A DNA stretch of 64,000 nt, taken from Myxococcales bacterium. Its GTDB lineage: Bacteria; Myxococcota_A; Polyangia; Nannocystales; Nannocystaceae. This document shows, in pieces, positions 1-10,395 of the stretch. The notes beneath the pieces are model-generated. The model was not told the DNA's origin and did no database searches. It was given only the letters and a program-made list of their open reading frames with translations. Position numbers and translations under genes: made by a program. Position 1 is the first letter of the stretch, and the number at the start of each line of letters is the position of its first letter. The stretch spans positions 1 to 64,000 of the forward strand of contig JACKDW010000026.1 of assembly GCA_020633295.1 (NCBI GenBank). The letters are read 5' to 3'.

Positions 1-6
1 GGCGCC

Positions 7-2082
7 CTACTCCGACACGGTCCAGCTCGCCTGCGCCGTCGCGGTCCCCCAGGACAGGTCGAGCGTGACGTCGCCGGCCGCGTCGGCCTCGAGGCAGAAC
101 GCGTCGGCGCCCTCCTCGCCGGGCGCGGGCGCGTGGGCGACGACGACGAGCGCGTCGCCGCCCAGCTGCAGCTGCGGGCGCGTCGGGCTCTGCCCGTAGA
201 TCGGCGCGTCGTCGTGCCCGCGCGCGGTCAGCTCGAGGCAGCGGCGCGCGCCGAGCGAGAGCTGCGCGTCATCGAGGCCCGAGACGTCGACGATCCCGTC
301 GCCGTCGACGACCTCGACCGTGAGCGCCTGCGGCGCGGCGGGCGACGCCAGCCGAATGGTCTGGGGAGATGTCCCTGTGTACAGATCGAAGGTCCGGAAG
401 CTCGCGCCCGCGCCGGGGGTGTCGGTGCTCGCCAGGATCGGCGCGACGCCGACGAGCGACGCGCCCCCCGCGTCGAGGTAGTCGACGGAGATCCGCGCCT
501 CGGCGCCCGGGAAGTACTGCACGGTCGGCCCCGTCGGCGACGGGATCATCACGTCGGGCGCCGCGAACACGTCGTGCTCGCTGGTGAACGCGGCCTGCGC
601 GACGGCCCGGGCGCGCAGCGAGTACACGCCGGCGTCGTAGATGTTGTCGGCGCTGAGGTTCAGGTTGAAGTCGCCCGGCGCGCTCGCCACGACGCCCACG
701 CGCTGCCCCGCCCCCGGCTCGCAGCCGTAGCTGTCGGCGACGACGCTGTCGGGCGACGCGGTGATCACGAGGTGGTTGGGCGGGTGCCGGGCGAACTCGA
801 TGGTCAGGAACTGGTAGCTGACCTCGACGACCATCAGCGTCGTCAGCCCCACGCCGACGAAGAACGGGCCCTCGAGCGGCGCGCTGTAGCGCCCGTCGTA
901 GTGCGTCACGACCCAGTCCCAGTCGAGCGCGCAGTCGATGTCGGGGACGATGTGCCCCTCGTCGTCGAGGATCTCGCAGGACCCGTTGGTCAGGTTCGTG
1001 ACGATCGGGCACGGATCGCTCGGCTCGAGCTCGCCCTCGACCTCGACCGGCGTCTCGCCGAGCTGAAGCCCTCCCTGGGGCTCGAGCGGCGCCGGCAGGT
1101 TGTCGATGTCGAGCTCGAGCGCGGCCTGCGAGCCCAGCGCGTGCGTCGCCGAGACCGCGCAGCGATCCTGGCCGCTGAGCTCGAGCGTGACGTCGCCGTA
1201 CCCGAGGTTGAGCGGCACCGCGCCGACGAGCTCGACGCCGCGCACCACCGGCGCGCACGCCCCCGACACGGTCACGCGCGCGCCCGCGTCGCCCTCGTGC
1301 AGGCACACCGGATCGCCGTCCAGCGCCTGCCCGACCTGCACGCCCGGGACCTCGTCCGCCGGCCACAGCGCGACTTCGGCCGCCGACGGCGCGTAGATCA
1401 CGAACTCCACCGGCGCGCTCTCGGGGCCGACGAGCTGCCACGCGCGCGACCCCGGCGCGCTGGGGGCCCGCGCCCGCCCGGGCCCCGTGACGTCGAAGTC
1501 GGCGAAGTCCGCGACCAGCTCGAGATCGCCGTGGGCGAGCGGGCGTTCACCGGCGTAGGCGACCGCGTCGTACGCGAGCTCGACGCCCGCGGTGATCGGG
1601 AAGCGCTCGCGCGCGCGGCTCCCGGGCGCGCAGCCGATCACCGGCTCGACGCGCGTGATCTCCTCGGCGCGCAGCTGGAAGAAGTCGACGAGCACCTCGT
1701 CGCCGCCGTCTTCGTAGTGGACGACCATCGTCGTCTCGCCCGCGTCCTCGACCCGCAGCCGCACGCGCCCGAGCCCCTCGCCGTCATCGCCGAAGTCGAG
1801 CAGCTCGATGTCGCGAGACGAGAGCAGCTCGACCTCCGTGACGCGCACGAGCCCCGAGCTCAAGCAGGCCTGATCGGGGCGCTCGTCGCAGCGGCTGTCC
1901 GAGAGCTCGATCGTCACGTCCGCGCCGACGGCGAGCCCGATGATCGGGAAGCCGGCGTCGGCGTAGCTGCTCTGACAGGCGAGCGCGGGCGACATCGCGA
2001 TCGCGGCCGCGGCCAGGGTGGACGCGCGCGCGCGACGTGGGGGCTTCACCGCCGAATTATGACACCGCGCCGACGCGCCCAC
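7..2082 (-). CDS. Large secreted lipoprotein of unknown function
   Basis: A 691-residue protein with an Arg-rich N-terminus, a short hydrophobic stretch and a lipobox-like sequence (SPALAC, about residues 31-36), so it is probably a lipoprotein anchored outside the inner membrane. The mature part is acidic and beta-rich in appearance, with repeated Gly/Asp/Val patterns and scattered cysteine pairs that suggest Ig-like or other beta-sandwich domains. No enzyme motif is visible. The reading frame is complete: the stop lies just inside the window edge. I cannot assign a function. Similar large acidic lipoproteins are common in myxobacteria, and several more occur in this window. Confidence 0.8.
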   Translation of the reverse strand: MGASARCHNSAVKPPRRARASTLAAAAIAMSPALACQSSYADAGFPIIGLAVGADVTIELSDSRCDERPDQACLSSGLVRVTEVELLSSRDIELLDFGDDGEGLGRVRLRVEDAGETTMVVHYEDGGDEVLVDFFQLRAEEITRVEPVIGCAPGSRARERFPITAGVELAYDAVAYAGERPLAHGDLELVADFADFDVTGPGRARAPSAPGSRAWQLVGPESAPVEFVIYAPSAAEVALWPADEVPGVQVGQALDGDPVCLHEGDAGARVTVSGACAPVVRGVELVGAVPLNLGYGDVTLELSGQDRCAVSATHALGSQAALELDIDNLPAPLEPQGGLQLGETPVEVEGELEPSDPCPIVTNLTNGSCEILDDEGHIVPDIDCALDWDWVVTHYDGRYSAPLEGPFFVGVGLTTLMVVEVSYQFLTIEFARHPPNHLVITASPDSVVADSYGCEPGAGQRVGVVASAPGDFNLNLSADNIYDAGVYSLRARAVAQAAFTSEHDVFAAPDVMIPSPTGPTVQYFPGAEARISVDYLDAGGASLVGVAPILASTDTPGAGASFRTFDLYTGTSPQTIRLASPAAPQALTVEVVDGDGIVDVSGLDDAQLSLGARRCLELTARGHDDAPIYGQSPTRPQLQLGGDALVVVAHAPAPGEEGADAFCLEADAAGDVTLDLSWGTATAQASWTVSE

Positions 2083-2389
2083 GACAGACCTGTCTCAAAC
2101 GCCAGACAGACCGTGTTTCCTCGGCACCGGGTTCGAGGGCGAAGAAACTCCCCAGGTCCCGCGCTGAGATCGCGTGCCCGTCCAGCGGGACCTGACGGCG
2201 CGGTAACTGAGTCGACAGTCGCCACGCGGTCGCCAATAGTCCGCCGACCTGTAGATGGAATGACAGGAGCATGCCGTCGCGCCGCGATTATCGTGGCGCG
2301 CTGCGCGTTCCCGGCCAACGGAGGCCACATGACCGCGATACAACGCTATGCGCGGCGCCGCCCGTGCGCGAGTACGCCGCGCGCTCGGG
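2083..2389. other. Intergenic region, no supported gene
   Basis: This is the gap between two minus-strand genes. Short frames exist on both strands but they are Arg-rich and have poor codon phase. It presumably holds the promoter of the lipoprotein ending near the window start; no clear -35/-10 pair was identified. Confidence 0.5.
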
Positions 2390-3139
2390 CTACAGGATCT
2401 GCTCGAGGCGCGCGCGGTTGAAGCCGACCATGACCTCGCCGCGCACGTCGATCACCGGCACGCTGCCGGTCTTCAGCCCCTTCTCCGTGGCCTTGGCCTG
2501 CAGCTCCGCTGCGGCCGCGCGGTCCTTCTCGATGTCCTTGGCCACGTAGGGCACGCCCTTGCGATCGAGGTAGGCGATCAGCTGCTTGCACACGCCGCAC
2601 CAGTCGGTCTTGTACACGATCACGTCGGCCTCGCGCGGCTTGACCTCCGGGGGCTCGAGGCCCTCCGGCAGCGTCACCTGGCTCGATCGACCTTGCCCGA
2701 GCGCCAGCTCTTCGTACTGGTCGCGCGGCACGGTCGTGAGCGTGTAGCCGCCGTCCTCGTCGGCCGCCTTGAGGTTCGCCACCCAGACCTTGCCAGGCGC
2801 CGGGCGCGGGCCGTCGAGCAGCGACACCCGCACCATGCCGCGCGCCTCCTCCGGCACCTTCTCGAGCGCGTTCGTGTCCTGGAACGCGCCGCGCTCGCCG
2901 GCGAAGGTCAGCACCGCCTTGTCTCGCTCGGGCACGAGCCGCGCCGTCTCCGGCGCCGCCTCGGCGCCCTGCGCCGGCGTCTCGGCGCCGCCGCGCTGCT
3001 CGGGCGCGGGCGGCTTCTCCGGCGCGCAGCCGGACAGCGGCGCCTGCAGCACGAGCGCCGGCAAGAGGAGCAGGAGCGGACCCAGCGGCGACCGGGGCCC
3101 CTGCGAGCGCGAGAGGGAGGTCCTGCGAATACAGCCCAT
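2390..3139 (-). CDS. Lipoprotein with C-terminal glutaredoxin domain
   Basis: A 249-residue protein. The N-terminus has a basic region, a Leu-rich hydrophobic segment and a lipobox ending at Cys (LSGC, near residue 38), followed by a Pro/Glu/Ala-rich linker. The last ~75 residues form a glutaredoxin/thioredoxin-like domain with the redox motif WCGVC in VYKTDWCGVCKQLIAYL, and the cis-Pro segment SVPVID. The middle region (about 80-165) resembles a small beta domain. It is probably an envelope-anchored thiol-disulfide oxidoreductase; the physiological partner is unknown. The start chosen is the ATG at 3139, which gives a good signal peptide. Confidence 0.85.
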   Translation of the reverse strand: MGCIRRTSLSRSQGPRSPLGPLLLLLPALVLQAPLSGCAPEKPPAPEQRGGAETPAQGAEAAPETARLVPERDKAVLTFAGERGAFQDTNALEKVPEEARGMVRVSLLDGPRPAPGKVWVANLKAADEDGGYTLTTVPRDQYEELALGQGRSSQVTLPEGLEPPEVKPREADVIVYKTDWCGVCKQLIAYLDRKGVPYVAKDIEKDRAAAAELQAKATEKGLKTGSVPVIDVRGEVMVGFNRARLEQIL

Positions 3140-3188
3140 GGCGACGGCGAGCGACTATAAAAGCAGTATATAACCGTCGTCCAGGACG

Positions 3189-4910
3189 ATGGCGCGCTTC
3201 CCCCAACGACCGCAGCTCTCCGAGGGCCCCGGCTTGCTCGCCGTCGTCCGCGCGGCGGTCGTGCTCGCGCTCTCGCTGGCCCTGGTCGGCACCGTCGTGC
3301 GCTACGGCTTCATCGCCTACACGGACCTCGGCGCGCCGGACGTCGACATCCCGGAGGCCGAGCTCTTGGTCGATCGCGCGGGCCGGACGGTCCACTACGG
3401 CGCGTCCTCCCTGACCCGGCGCAACGGCCTCTGGCACCTCCATCTGGAGGGTCCGCCCGAGGCCATCGGCGCCGCCCACGGCGCCCTCGCCGGCCGCCTG
3501 TTCTACCAGATCGACGAGCACCTCCGCGAGCTCGCGCGCAAGCGCTACGGCGGCGGCGTCATCGACACCTGGACGGCCTCGGCCGCGCTGCGCTGGCAGT
3601 ATCACGACGCCGACAAGGCGCTCGCCGACACCCGCCGGCGCGAGCTCGCGGCCATGGCCCGCACGCTCCCGGTGGCCGAGGGCACGCGCCTGAGCGCCTA
3701 CCACCGGCTGTTCCTCTACCAGTGCTTCGACGAATTCGGGCACGCCTACGACGACATCACCGTCGAGGGCGCGATGTTCGCGATCGGCCCGCGGCGCGGG
3801 AGTAACCAGGCCGAGGGCCGCGCGAACCTGCTGATCGGCCGCAGCCTGTCCGTCGAGCTCGGGCGCCGCTTCGAGCTCCCGCGCGTGGTCTCGTTCTACT
3901 ACCCCGACGGCAAGTACCCCTTCGCCTCCGTGGGCTGGCCGGGGCTCGCCGGCGTCGTCACGGGGATCAACGCGCGCGGGGTGTTCGTCGCGCTCAACGC
4001 GGCGCGCAGCGACGAGCCCAGCGAGGACGGCTCGCCGCTCGCGCTCGTGCTCCGCGACGTGCTCGAGGAGGCCGACACGCTCGAGCGCGCGGTCGAGATG
4101 CTCAAGGAGGCCGATCTGCGCGCCGCCGGCATCGTCCTGGTGGGCGACGGCTACTCGCGCCAGTCCGTCATCGTCGAGCTGTCCCCGCGCGACAAGGAGG
4201 AGCGCAGGCTCGTGCGCGGCGAGGACGAGCCCGTGATCTGGGCGACCAACCACTTCGTGCGCGACGCCTTCGAACGCGACGCCCACAACGACCGGATCCG
4301 CCGCTTCACCGCGAGCGGCTACCGCTACGATCGCCTCGGCGAGCTGCTGGAGCCGCTCGACGACGTCGGCCCGGCGGAGCTCGCCGACGTCCTGCGCGAC
4401 AAGGCCGGGCTCGGCGGCGAGGAGCTGGGGCTCGGCAACTACAACGCGCTCGAGAACCTGCGGCTGAGCCACGCGGTCGTCGTCGACGCCACCGCGATGG
4501 TCATGTGGGTAGCCGAGGGCCCCTCGGCGCTCGGCCGCTTCCGCGCCATCGACCTGCGCTACCACCTCGAGCGCGAGGGCGCCCGCCCGGCGCCGCCCGG
4601 CGACGTGCTCGCCGATCGCGTGCTGCACAGCGAGGCGTTCCGCGACCACCAGGAGGCGCTCGACACCATCGACCACGCGCGCGCGCTGCTGACCCGCGGG
4701 CGCCCGGAGTCGGCGCTGGCCTCCGCCAAGATCGCGCTCGCGCTCGCGCCCGACCTCGGCGAGCTGCACCGCCTGCTCGGCGACATCGAGCGCGAGCTCG
4801 ACCACCCCGAAGAGGCGCTGAAGCACTACCGCCGCTACCTCGAGCTCGTGCCCGGCAAGCTCCGCGATCAGGAGCGCGTGCGCGGGCTGATCGCCGAGCT
4901 CGGCGGCTGA
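3189..4910 (+). CDS. C45-like N-terminal-nucleophile hydrolase with C-terminal TPR
   Basis: A 573-residue protein with one N-terminal membrane segment (about 18-40). Residues about 85-455 match the layout of peptidase family C45 (acyl-CoA:6-aminopenicillanic acid acyltransferase-like Ntn hydrolases): EAIGAAHGALAG near 91, then the putative nucleophile region RRGSNQAEG near 202, LLIGRSL, GWPGLAGVVTGINARGV, and WATNHF. The last 75 residues contain two TPR-like helices pairs (ALASAKIALALAPDLGELH, HPEEALKHYRRYLELVP). The position where C45 enzymes carry the catalytic Cys appears to be Ser205 here, so self-cleavage and activity would be Ser-dependent or lost. The gene is divergent from the glutaredoxin lipoprotein 49 bp away, so the two promoters share that gap. 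Confidence 0.75.
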   Translation: MARFPQRPQLSEGPGLLAVVRAAVVLALSLALVGTVVRYGFIAYTDLGAPDVDIPEAELLVDRAGRTVHYGASSLTRRNGLWHLHLEGPPEAIGAAHGALAGRLFYQIDEHLRELARKRYGGGVIDTWTASAALRWQYHDADKALADTRRRELAAMARTLPVAEGTRLSAYHRLFLYQCFDEFGHAYDDITVEGAMFAIGPRRGSNQAEGRANLLIGRSLSVELGRRFELPRVVSFYYPDGKYPFASVGWPGLAGVVTGINARGVFVALNAARSDEPSEDGSPLALVLRDVLEEADTLERAVEMLKEADLRAAGIVLVGDGYSRQSVIVELSPRDKEERRLVRGEDEPVIWATNHFVRDAFERDAHNDRIRRFTASGYRYDRLGELLEPLDDVGPAELADVLRDKAGLGGEELGLGNYNALENLRLSHAVVVDATAMVMWVAEGPSALGRFRAIDLRYHLEREGARPAPPGDVLADRVLHSEAFRDHQEALDTIDHARALLTRGRPESALASAKIALALAPDLGELHRLLGDIERELDHPEEALKHYRRYLELVPGKLRDQERVRGLIAELGG

Positions 4911-4938
4911 GCGCAGGCCCCTGCGGGCCCGTCGCGCG

Positions 4939-6078
4939 CTACTCGATGACCTGGCAGAAGTCCTGCGGCTGCACCCAGTTGAACATGTTCTGCCAGAACG
5001 GCTCGACGTCCGGGTAGCCCTGCCAGTCGCTGTCGAAGGTCAGCCACTCGTCCCCCCACACCAGCACGCGCCCCTCGGCGGTCTGGTGGGCGACGCCCGC
5101 GGTCTGGTTACCGACGAGCGTCGCGATGGTCGTGTTGTCGCCCGGCTGCGTGACGCCGACCGCGATGCCGCCGATGTAGTTGATGCTCGTGACGCCGTTG
5201 GTCGTGGGGTGACCCGGGACGAAGGTCGCGGTCATCTGCCCGAGGATGTAGCCGCCCTGGTACGCGAGCCCGAACTCGTCGAGGATCCCGTTGGCGCGGT
5301 CGCGCTCCGGCGCCGGGTTGTTGTTGTCGAAGTTGTAGCCGATGAGCGTGATGACGCCGCGGCCGTCGCTGGCGACCCAGTCGTGGATCGCGGTCGTCTC
5401 GGCCGCCGTGAGCGCGCGCGGGAGGTACTCGACCAGCAGCACCTCGTACTTGCCGAGGAACGCCGCGTCGACCGTGTCGCCCGGGTTCTCGAGGGTCGTG
5501 CGCTCGACGACGGTGCCCTTGCCCTCGAGGAACGCCTCGAAGTTCGACGCCGGCGCGAAGCCCTTCTTGCCGATGATGCCGATGTTCAGGCAGTCGCAGA
5601 AGCCGTCGCCGCCCTCGTCGATGTCGTCGATGATCCCGTTGCAGTCCTCGTCCAGCCCGTCGCAGGCGACCTCGGCGTCGAGGCAGTTGTCGCCGTCGCC
5701 GTCACCATCGCCGTCACCATCGCCGTCGCCGTCTCCGTCTCCGTCCCCGTCCCCGTCTCCGTCCCCGTCTCCGTCGCCGTCTCCGTCCCCGTCTCCGTCT
5801 CCGTCTCCGTCTCCGTCCCCGTCTCCGTCTCCGTCTCCGTCGCCCGCAGTCGTCCCGGTCTCTCCGCCCGAGCCGCCCGTCATCGCGCCCGTGCTCTCGC
5901 CGTCGGTGCCCGCGACCGTGTCGCTGCCGGCGCTCGTCGTGCCGGCGCTGTCGGACGCGCTCGCGTCCGTAGCGGCGTCGGAAGAATTGCCCGCCGAGTC
6001 ACCGCACGCGCCGAGGGCGAGCGTGAGGAGGACGAGCGCGCGCGCGAGGCCGTAGGTCGACGGGACGCTGGTTGCCAT
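4939..6078 (-). CDS. Lipoprotein with (Gly-Asp)n linker, MopE-type motif and GATase-like domain
   Basis: A 379-residue lipoprotein with lipobox LALGAC near residue 24. A Ser/Thr/Asp-rich stretch and a run of about 26 Gly-Asp pairs form a long linker. A cysteine motif (ACDGLDEDCNGIIDD) of the MopE/putative metal-binding type follows. The C-terminal ~230 residues begin NIGIIGKKGF and look like a Rossmann-like class-I glutamine-amidotransferase fold (YEVLLVEYLP, DGRGVITLIGYN, GRVLVWGDEW) without a visible catalytic Cys-His-Glu triad. This resembles extracellular domains that bind ligands rather than catalyse. It is probably surface-exposed. The function is unknown. Confidence 0.85.
   Translation of the reverse strand: MATSVPSTYGLARALVLLTLALGACGDSAGNSSDAATDASASDSAGTTSAGSDTVAGTDGESTGAMTGGSGGETGTTAGDGDGDGDGDGDGDGDGDGDGDGDGDGDGDGDGDGDGDGDGDGDGDGDGDGDNCLDAEVACDGLDEDCNGIIDDIDEGGDGFCDCLNIGIIGKKGFAPASNFEAFLEGKGTVVERTTLENPGDTVDAAFLGKYEVLLVEYLPRALTAAETTAIHDWVASDGRGVITLIGYNFDNNNPAPERDRANGILDEFGLAYQGGYILGQMTATFVPGHPTTNGVTSINYIGGIAVGVTQPGDNTTIATLVGNQTAGVAHQTAEGRVLVWGDEWLTFDSDWQGYPDVEPFWQNMFNWVQPQDFCQVIE
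5689..5844 (-). repeat. 6-bp coding repeat encoding (Gly-Asp)n
   Basis: This is a degenerate hexanucleotide array inside the lipoprotein gene, encoding about 26 Gly-Asp dipeptides. Codon third positions vary (gtc with gcc, tcc, acc or ccc), so protein composition rather than DNA identity seems conserved. An independent (DG)n run occurs in the lipoprotein gene at 61149-62345. Confidence 0.9.
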
Positions 6079-6538
6079 CGTCTTCGGTGGTACCGCAGCG
6101 CCCGACCGGCGGATAGCCGCCCGCGCCCGCCTCGCGGCTCACCAGGAACCTCGAGACAGGTCGCCGACGCGGCTCGCCAGCCGTCGGCCACTCCCAGCGG
6201 CACGCGGCGTCGCGCGACCGAGGTCGCCGACACGGGGCCGACGCGCGATCACGGCGACGCCCGAGACATCGACCGTGAACAGCCCGCGCGCAGATTCGCC
6301 ATGACGGTGATCACAGCGCGCCCGGCCGCGGTCCCGCGTCCGAAAAATCACATAATTTCATAACCATGAACCGCGACGCGCCCGCGCGGCGCGCGAGCGC
6401 GCGGCCCCGCGCGGCCCCGTGACCTGCTCGATCATACCGGTACCCGCGCGGCGCGTCGGCCCGCGTCCGCGATGCGCGGATCGTGTACTGTTGACGCACG
6501 TCGCCGCCCCAACGCCCGCGTCGACGCAGGACCGGCCC
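6079..6538. other. Divergent promoter region between two lipoprotein genes
   Basis: This 460-bp gap separates a minus-strand and a plus-strand lipoprotein gene and must hold both promoters. A locally AT-rich patch at about 6340-6368 stands out from the GC-rich flanks and may be part of a promoter. No coding frame with good codon phase and no stable hairpin was found. Confidence 0.4.
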
Positions 6539-7558
6539 GTGAAACGAGCTCAGCGCACCGCGACGACGAGCGCGCGCCTCCTCGGCCGCGCCGGGCTCGC
6601 GCTCGCCGTGCTCGCGCTCGGCAGCTGCTTCCGCGGCGAGTTCCTCAACCGCACCTGCGAGGAGCTCGGCACCTGCGACGCGGGGACCTCGGACGCGAGC
6701 GAGAGCGACAGCACCGCGACCACCACGACGACCGAGGGCATCGGCGACGACGTGCTCGCGTTCCGCGTCAACACGATCGAGATCGTCGATCCCGACCTCT
6801 ACGCGGCCGTCCCGGCGTGCGACGACATCACGCCGATCGTCAACCTCGGCGCGCTGCAGCCCGAACTCGACAAGGGCGACATCAACATCGCGGTGCTGCT
6901 GCCCGACTACGACCCCAAGGCAGAGAGCGGCGACATCATCATCCAGCGCGTCCAGTGCGAAGTCCCGGACAAGATGTGCTACCGCGACGGGCCGGCGATC
7001 TACGGCTTCTTCGGCAACAACTACGCCAGCGACTGCCTCGAGATCCCCGAGGCCGCGATCAAGCCCAGCAACCTCGCCGAGCTCAACGTCCCCGTCGCGC
7101 CCTGCCTGCTGACGCTCGAGGGCACGGTGTACCTCGACATCGGCACCTCGATCGGCCAGATCCAGCTGCGCAACGGCCGGGTCGCCGCGACCTACGACAA
7201 CCCCAACGACCCGCAGTCGCTCGTCAACGGGGTCATGCGCGGCTTCGTCACCGAGCAGCAGGCGCGCGAGCTCGTGTTCGAGTACGGCGGCACCGAGAGC
7301 ACGCTGTGGGCGCTCGTGCACGGCGGCGAGAGCTGCCTCGGCGTGACGCCGCCCTACGACACCGAGATGGAGATGATCGACGGCGAGCTGACCAACGGCT
7401 TCTGGCTGTACGTCAACTTCACGGGCGAGCGCGTCGACTGGTCGCCGCTGGCCAAGCCCGACGATCCGACCACCGGCGGCAGCAGCAGCACCGGCGACCC
7501 GACGACCGGCGACCCGACGACGACGGACACCGACACCGGCACCGGCACCGGGCCGTGA
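6539..7558 (+). CDS. Lipoprotein with Ser/Thr/Asp linkers, function unknown
   Basis: A 339-residue protein starting at a GTG; the in-frame upstream extension lacks codon bias, whereas this start gives a clean basic-hydrophobic leader and lipobox (LALGSC). After Cys comes GEFLNRTCEELGTCDAG, then a Ser/Asp/Thr linker. The central ~270 residues are a globular domain with several cysteines (VPACDD, QCEVPDKMC, SDCLEIP, APCLLTLEG, ESCLG) that probably form disulfides. The C-terminus is a repeated GDPTTGD/TDTGTGTG tail. It is probably surface-exposed. No enzymatic motif was recognised. The layout resembles the other lipoproteins in this window. Confidence 0.85.
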   Translation: MKRAQRTATTSARLLGRAGLALAVLALGSCFRGEFLNRTCEELGTCDAGTSDASESDSTATTTTTEGIGDDVLAFRVNTIEIVDPDLYAAVPACDDITPIVNLGALQPELDKGDINIAVLLPDYDPKAESGDIIIQRVQCEVPDKMCYRDGPAIYGFFGNNYASDCLEIPEAAIKPSNLAELNVPVAPCLLTLEGTVYLDIGTSIGQIQLRNGRVAATYDNPNDPQSLVNGVMRGFVTEQQARELVFEYGGTESTLWALVHGGESCLGVTPPYDTEMEMIDGELTNGFWLYVNFTGERVDWSPLAKPDDPTTGGSSSTGDPTTGDPTTTDTDTGTGTGP

Positions 7559-7613
7559 TCGCGGCGCTCAGCCCCGTCCGCGCGCGCCTGCGCGCGCGCG
7601 AATAAGCCGCGAC

Positions 7614-8171
7614 CTACAGCGGGCCCATGGACCAGTTGCCGGGCGACCCGGGGTCATCGCTGTAGAAGTACTCCCGCGTGTACGCGAGCACCTCGTCGAG
7701 CGTCAGCGTGCCCTTGCCCTCGGGGTCGAGGTGGCGCTTGACCTCGGCCAGCGCCGACGGGTCGGTGAGCCCCCACGCGCCGAGCCAGCCGCAGTACTGG
7801 TCGAGCGTGATCACGCCGTCGTCGTCGACGTCGACGAGCGCGAACATCAGGTTCGCCGAGGTCTGGGCCGTGGCGTCGTAGCGCTCGGGATCGGCGAGCA
7901 TCTCGTTGTGATAGGTGACCCACTCGTCGATGGTCACCACGCCGTCCTTGTTGAGGTCGCTGGCCTCGCGCACGTCAGCCCAGTAGTACATGAAGCCCGC
8001 GCGGAAGTTGTCGTAGCCGTCGTCGCCGGGCTTGAGGCCGCGCAGCGCCGCGATGGCGTCGGCCACGAGCTCGGTGTCGTGGACCGTCAGCACGCCGTCG
8101 TTGTTGGTGTCGACGAAGTTGAACAAATGCTTGAGCTTGCGCACTCGAAGATCGCTGAGCACCGGGACCAC
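7614..8171 (-). CDS. Four-EF-hand calcium-binding protein
   Basis: A 185-residue soluble protein without a signal peptide. It has EF-hand loops in DTNNDGVLTVHD (near 20), DLNKDGVVTIDE (near 74) and DVDDDGVITLDQ (near 115), and a fourth, poorer loop DPEGKGTLTLDE (near 149) where Gly sits in place of an expected ligand. Size and spacing match bacterial calerythrin/sarcoplasmic-type calcium-binding proteins. It probably acts as a cytoplasmic Ca2+ sensor or buffer. Calcium binding is expected at three sites and doubtful at the fourth. It lies downstream of and on the same strand as the Ser/Thr kinase gene, about 115 bp from its end. Confidence 0.9.
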   Translation of the reverse strand: MVPVLSDLRVRKLKHLFNFVDTNNDGVLTVHDTELVADAIAALRGLKPGDDGYDNFRAGFMYYWADVREASDLNKDGVVTIDEWVTYHNEMLADPERYDATAQTSANLMFALVDVDDDGVITLDQYCGWLGAWGLTDPSALAEVKRHLDPEGKGTLTLDEVLAYTREYFYSDDPGSPGNWSMGPL

Positions 8172-8245
8172 CTCCGTTTCGTCAGGTCAGCATACACCCG
8201 CGACCCGTCGGCCACGACGCGCGCCAGCGCGCGACGACGCGCGCC

Positions 8246-8277
8246 GCGACACCGCGACACCGCGACACCGCGACACC
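8246..8277. repeat. 8-bp tandem array, four copies
   Basis: Four perfect copies of gcgacacc, lying nine bases beyond the stop codon of the minus-strand kinase tail and upstream of the EF-hand gene. It is non-coding as far as I can see. Confidence 0.9.
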
Positions 8278-8522
8278 GCGCGTTCGCTACAGGGAGAAGC
8301 TCGTCGTGTACGAGGCGCCGGCGCGCGTCTTGGGGAAGCGCGCGCGCTTGGCCGCCTTGACCACGCAGCGACCGAGCGACGAGCCCGCGCGCGAGCCCAC
8401 CGGCGTCACGCTGCGGACCTTGCCGCTGGGCTTCACCGCGATCGTGACGGTGACCTTCATGCCCGGGAGCCCCAGCCCGCTGCACGACTTCTTCACGCGC
8501 GCGCGCGTGCCCCTGAGCGCCT

Positions 8523-10193
<1,671 letters not shown>

Positions 10194-10395
10194 GCGGGGG
10201 CTCGAGCATGCATGATAGCCCAGCGCGTGCGCGCGATTACATGTCTCTCAGGTCATAACAGAACTCGCGGACGCAGGGCCCGCGCGCCCCCGCGCTCGCG
10301 CGCGCGAGCCCTCGCGATGTCTCGCTCGCGCTCGCGATCTCTCGCGCAACCTCGTCGCGCTCGGCGGCGGCGGTGTGGCGGTTCGCGGCAGCCGG

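Noticed and set aside
133..2421. Very long antisense open frame over the first lipoprotein
   Set aside because: It is an Arg/Asp-rich mirror of the real minus-strand gene; such shadow frames are expected in GC-rich DNA and carry no motif.
2346..4826. Long minus-strand frame opposite the C45-like gene
   Set aside because: Composition is Arg/Ala/Glu mirror-type, while the plus-strand frame has recognisable domains.
5689..5844. CRISPR-like regular repeat
   Set aside because: It is a hexanucleotide coding run for Gly-Asp without spacers; no CRISPR array exists in the window.
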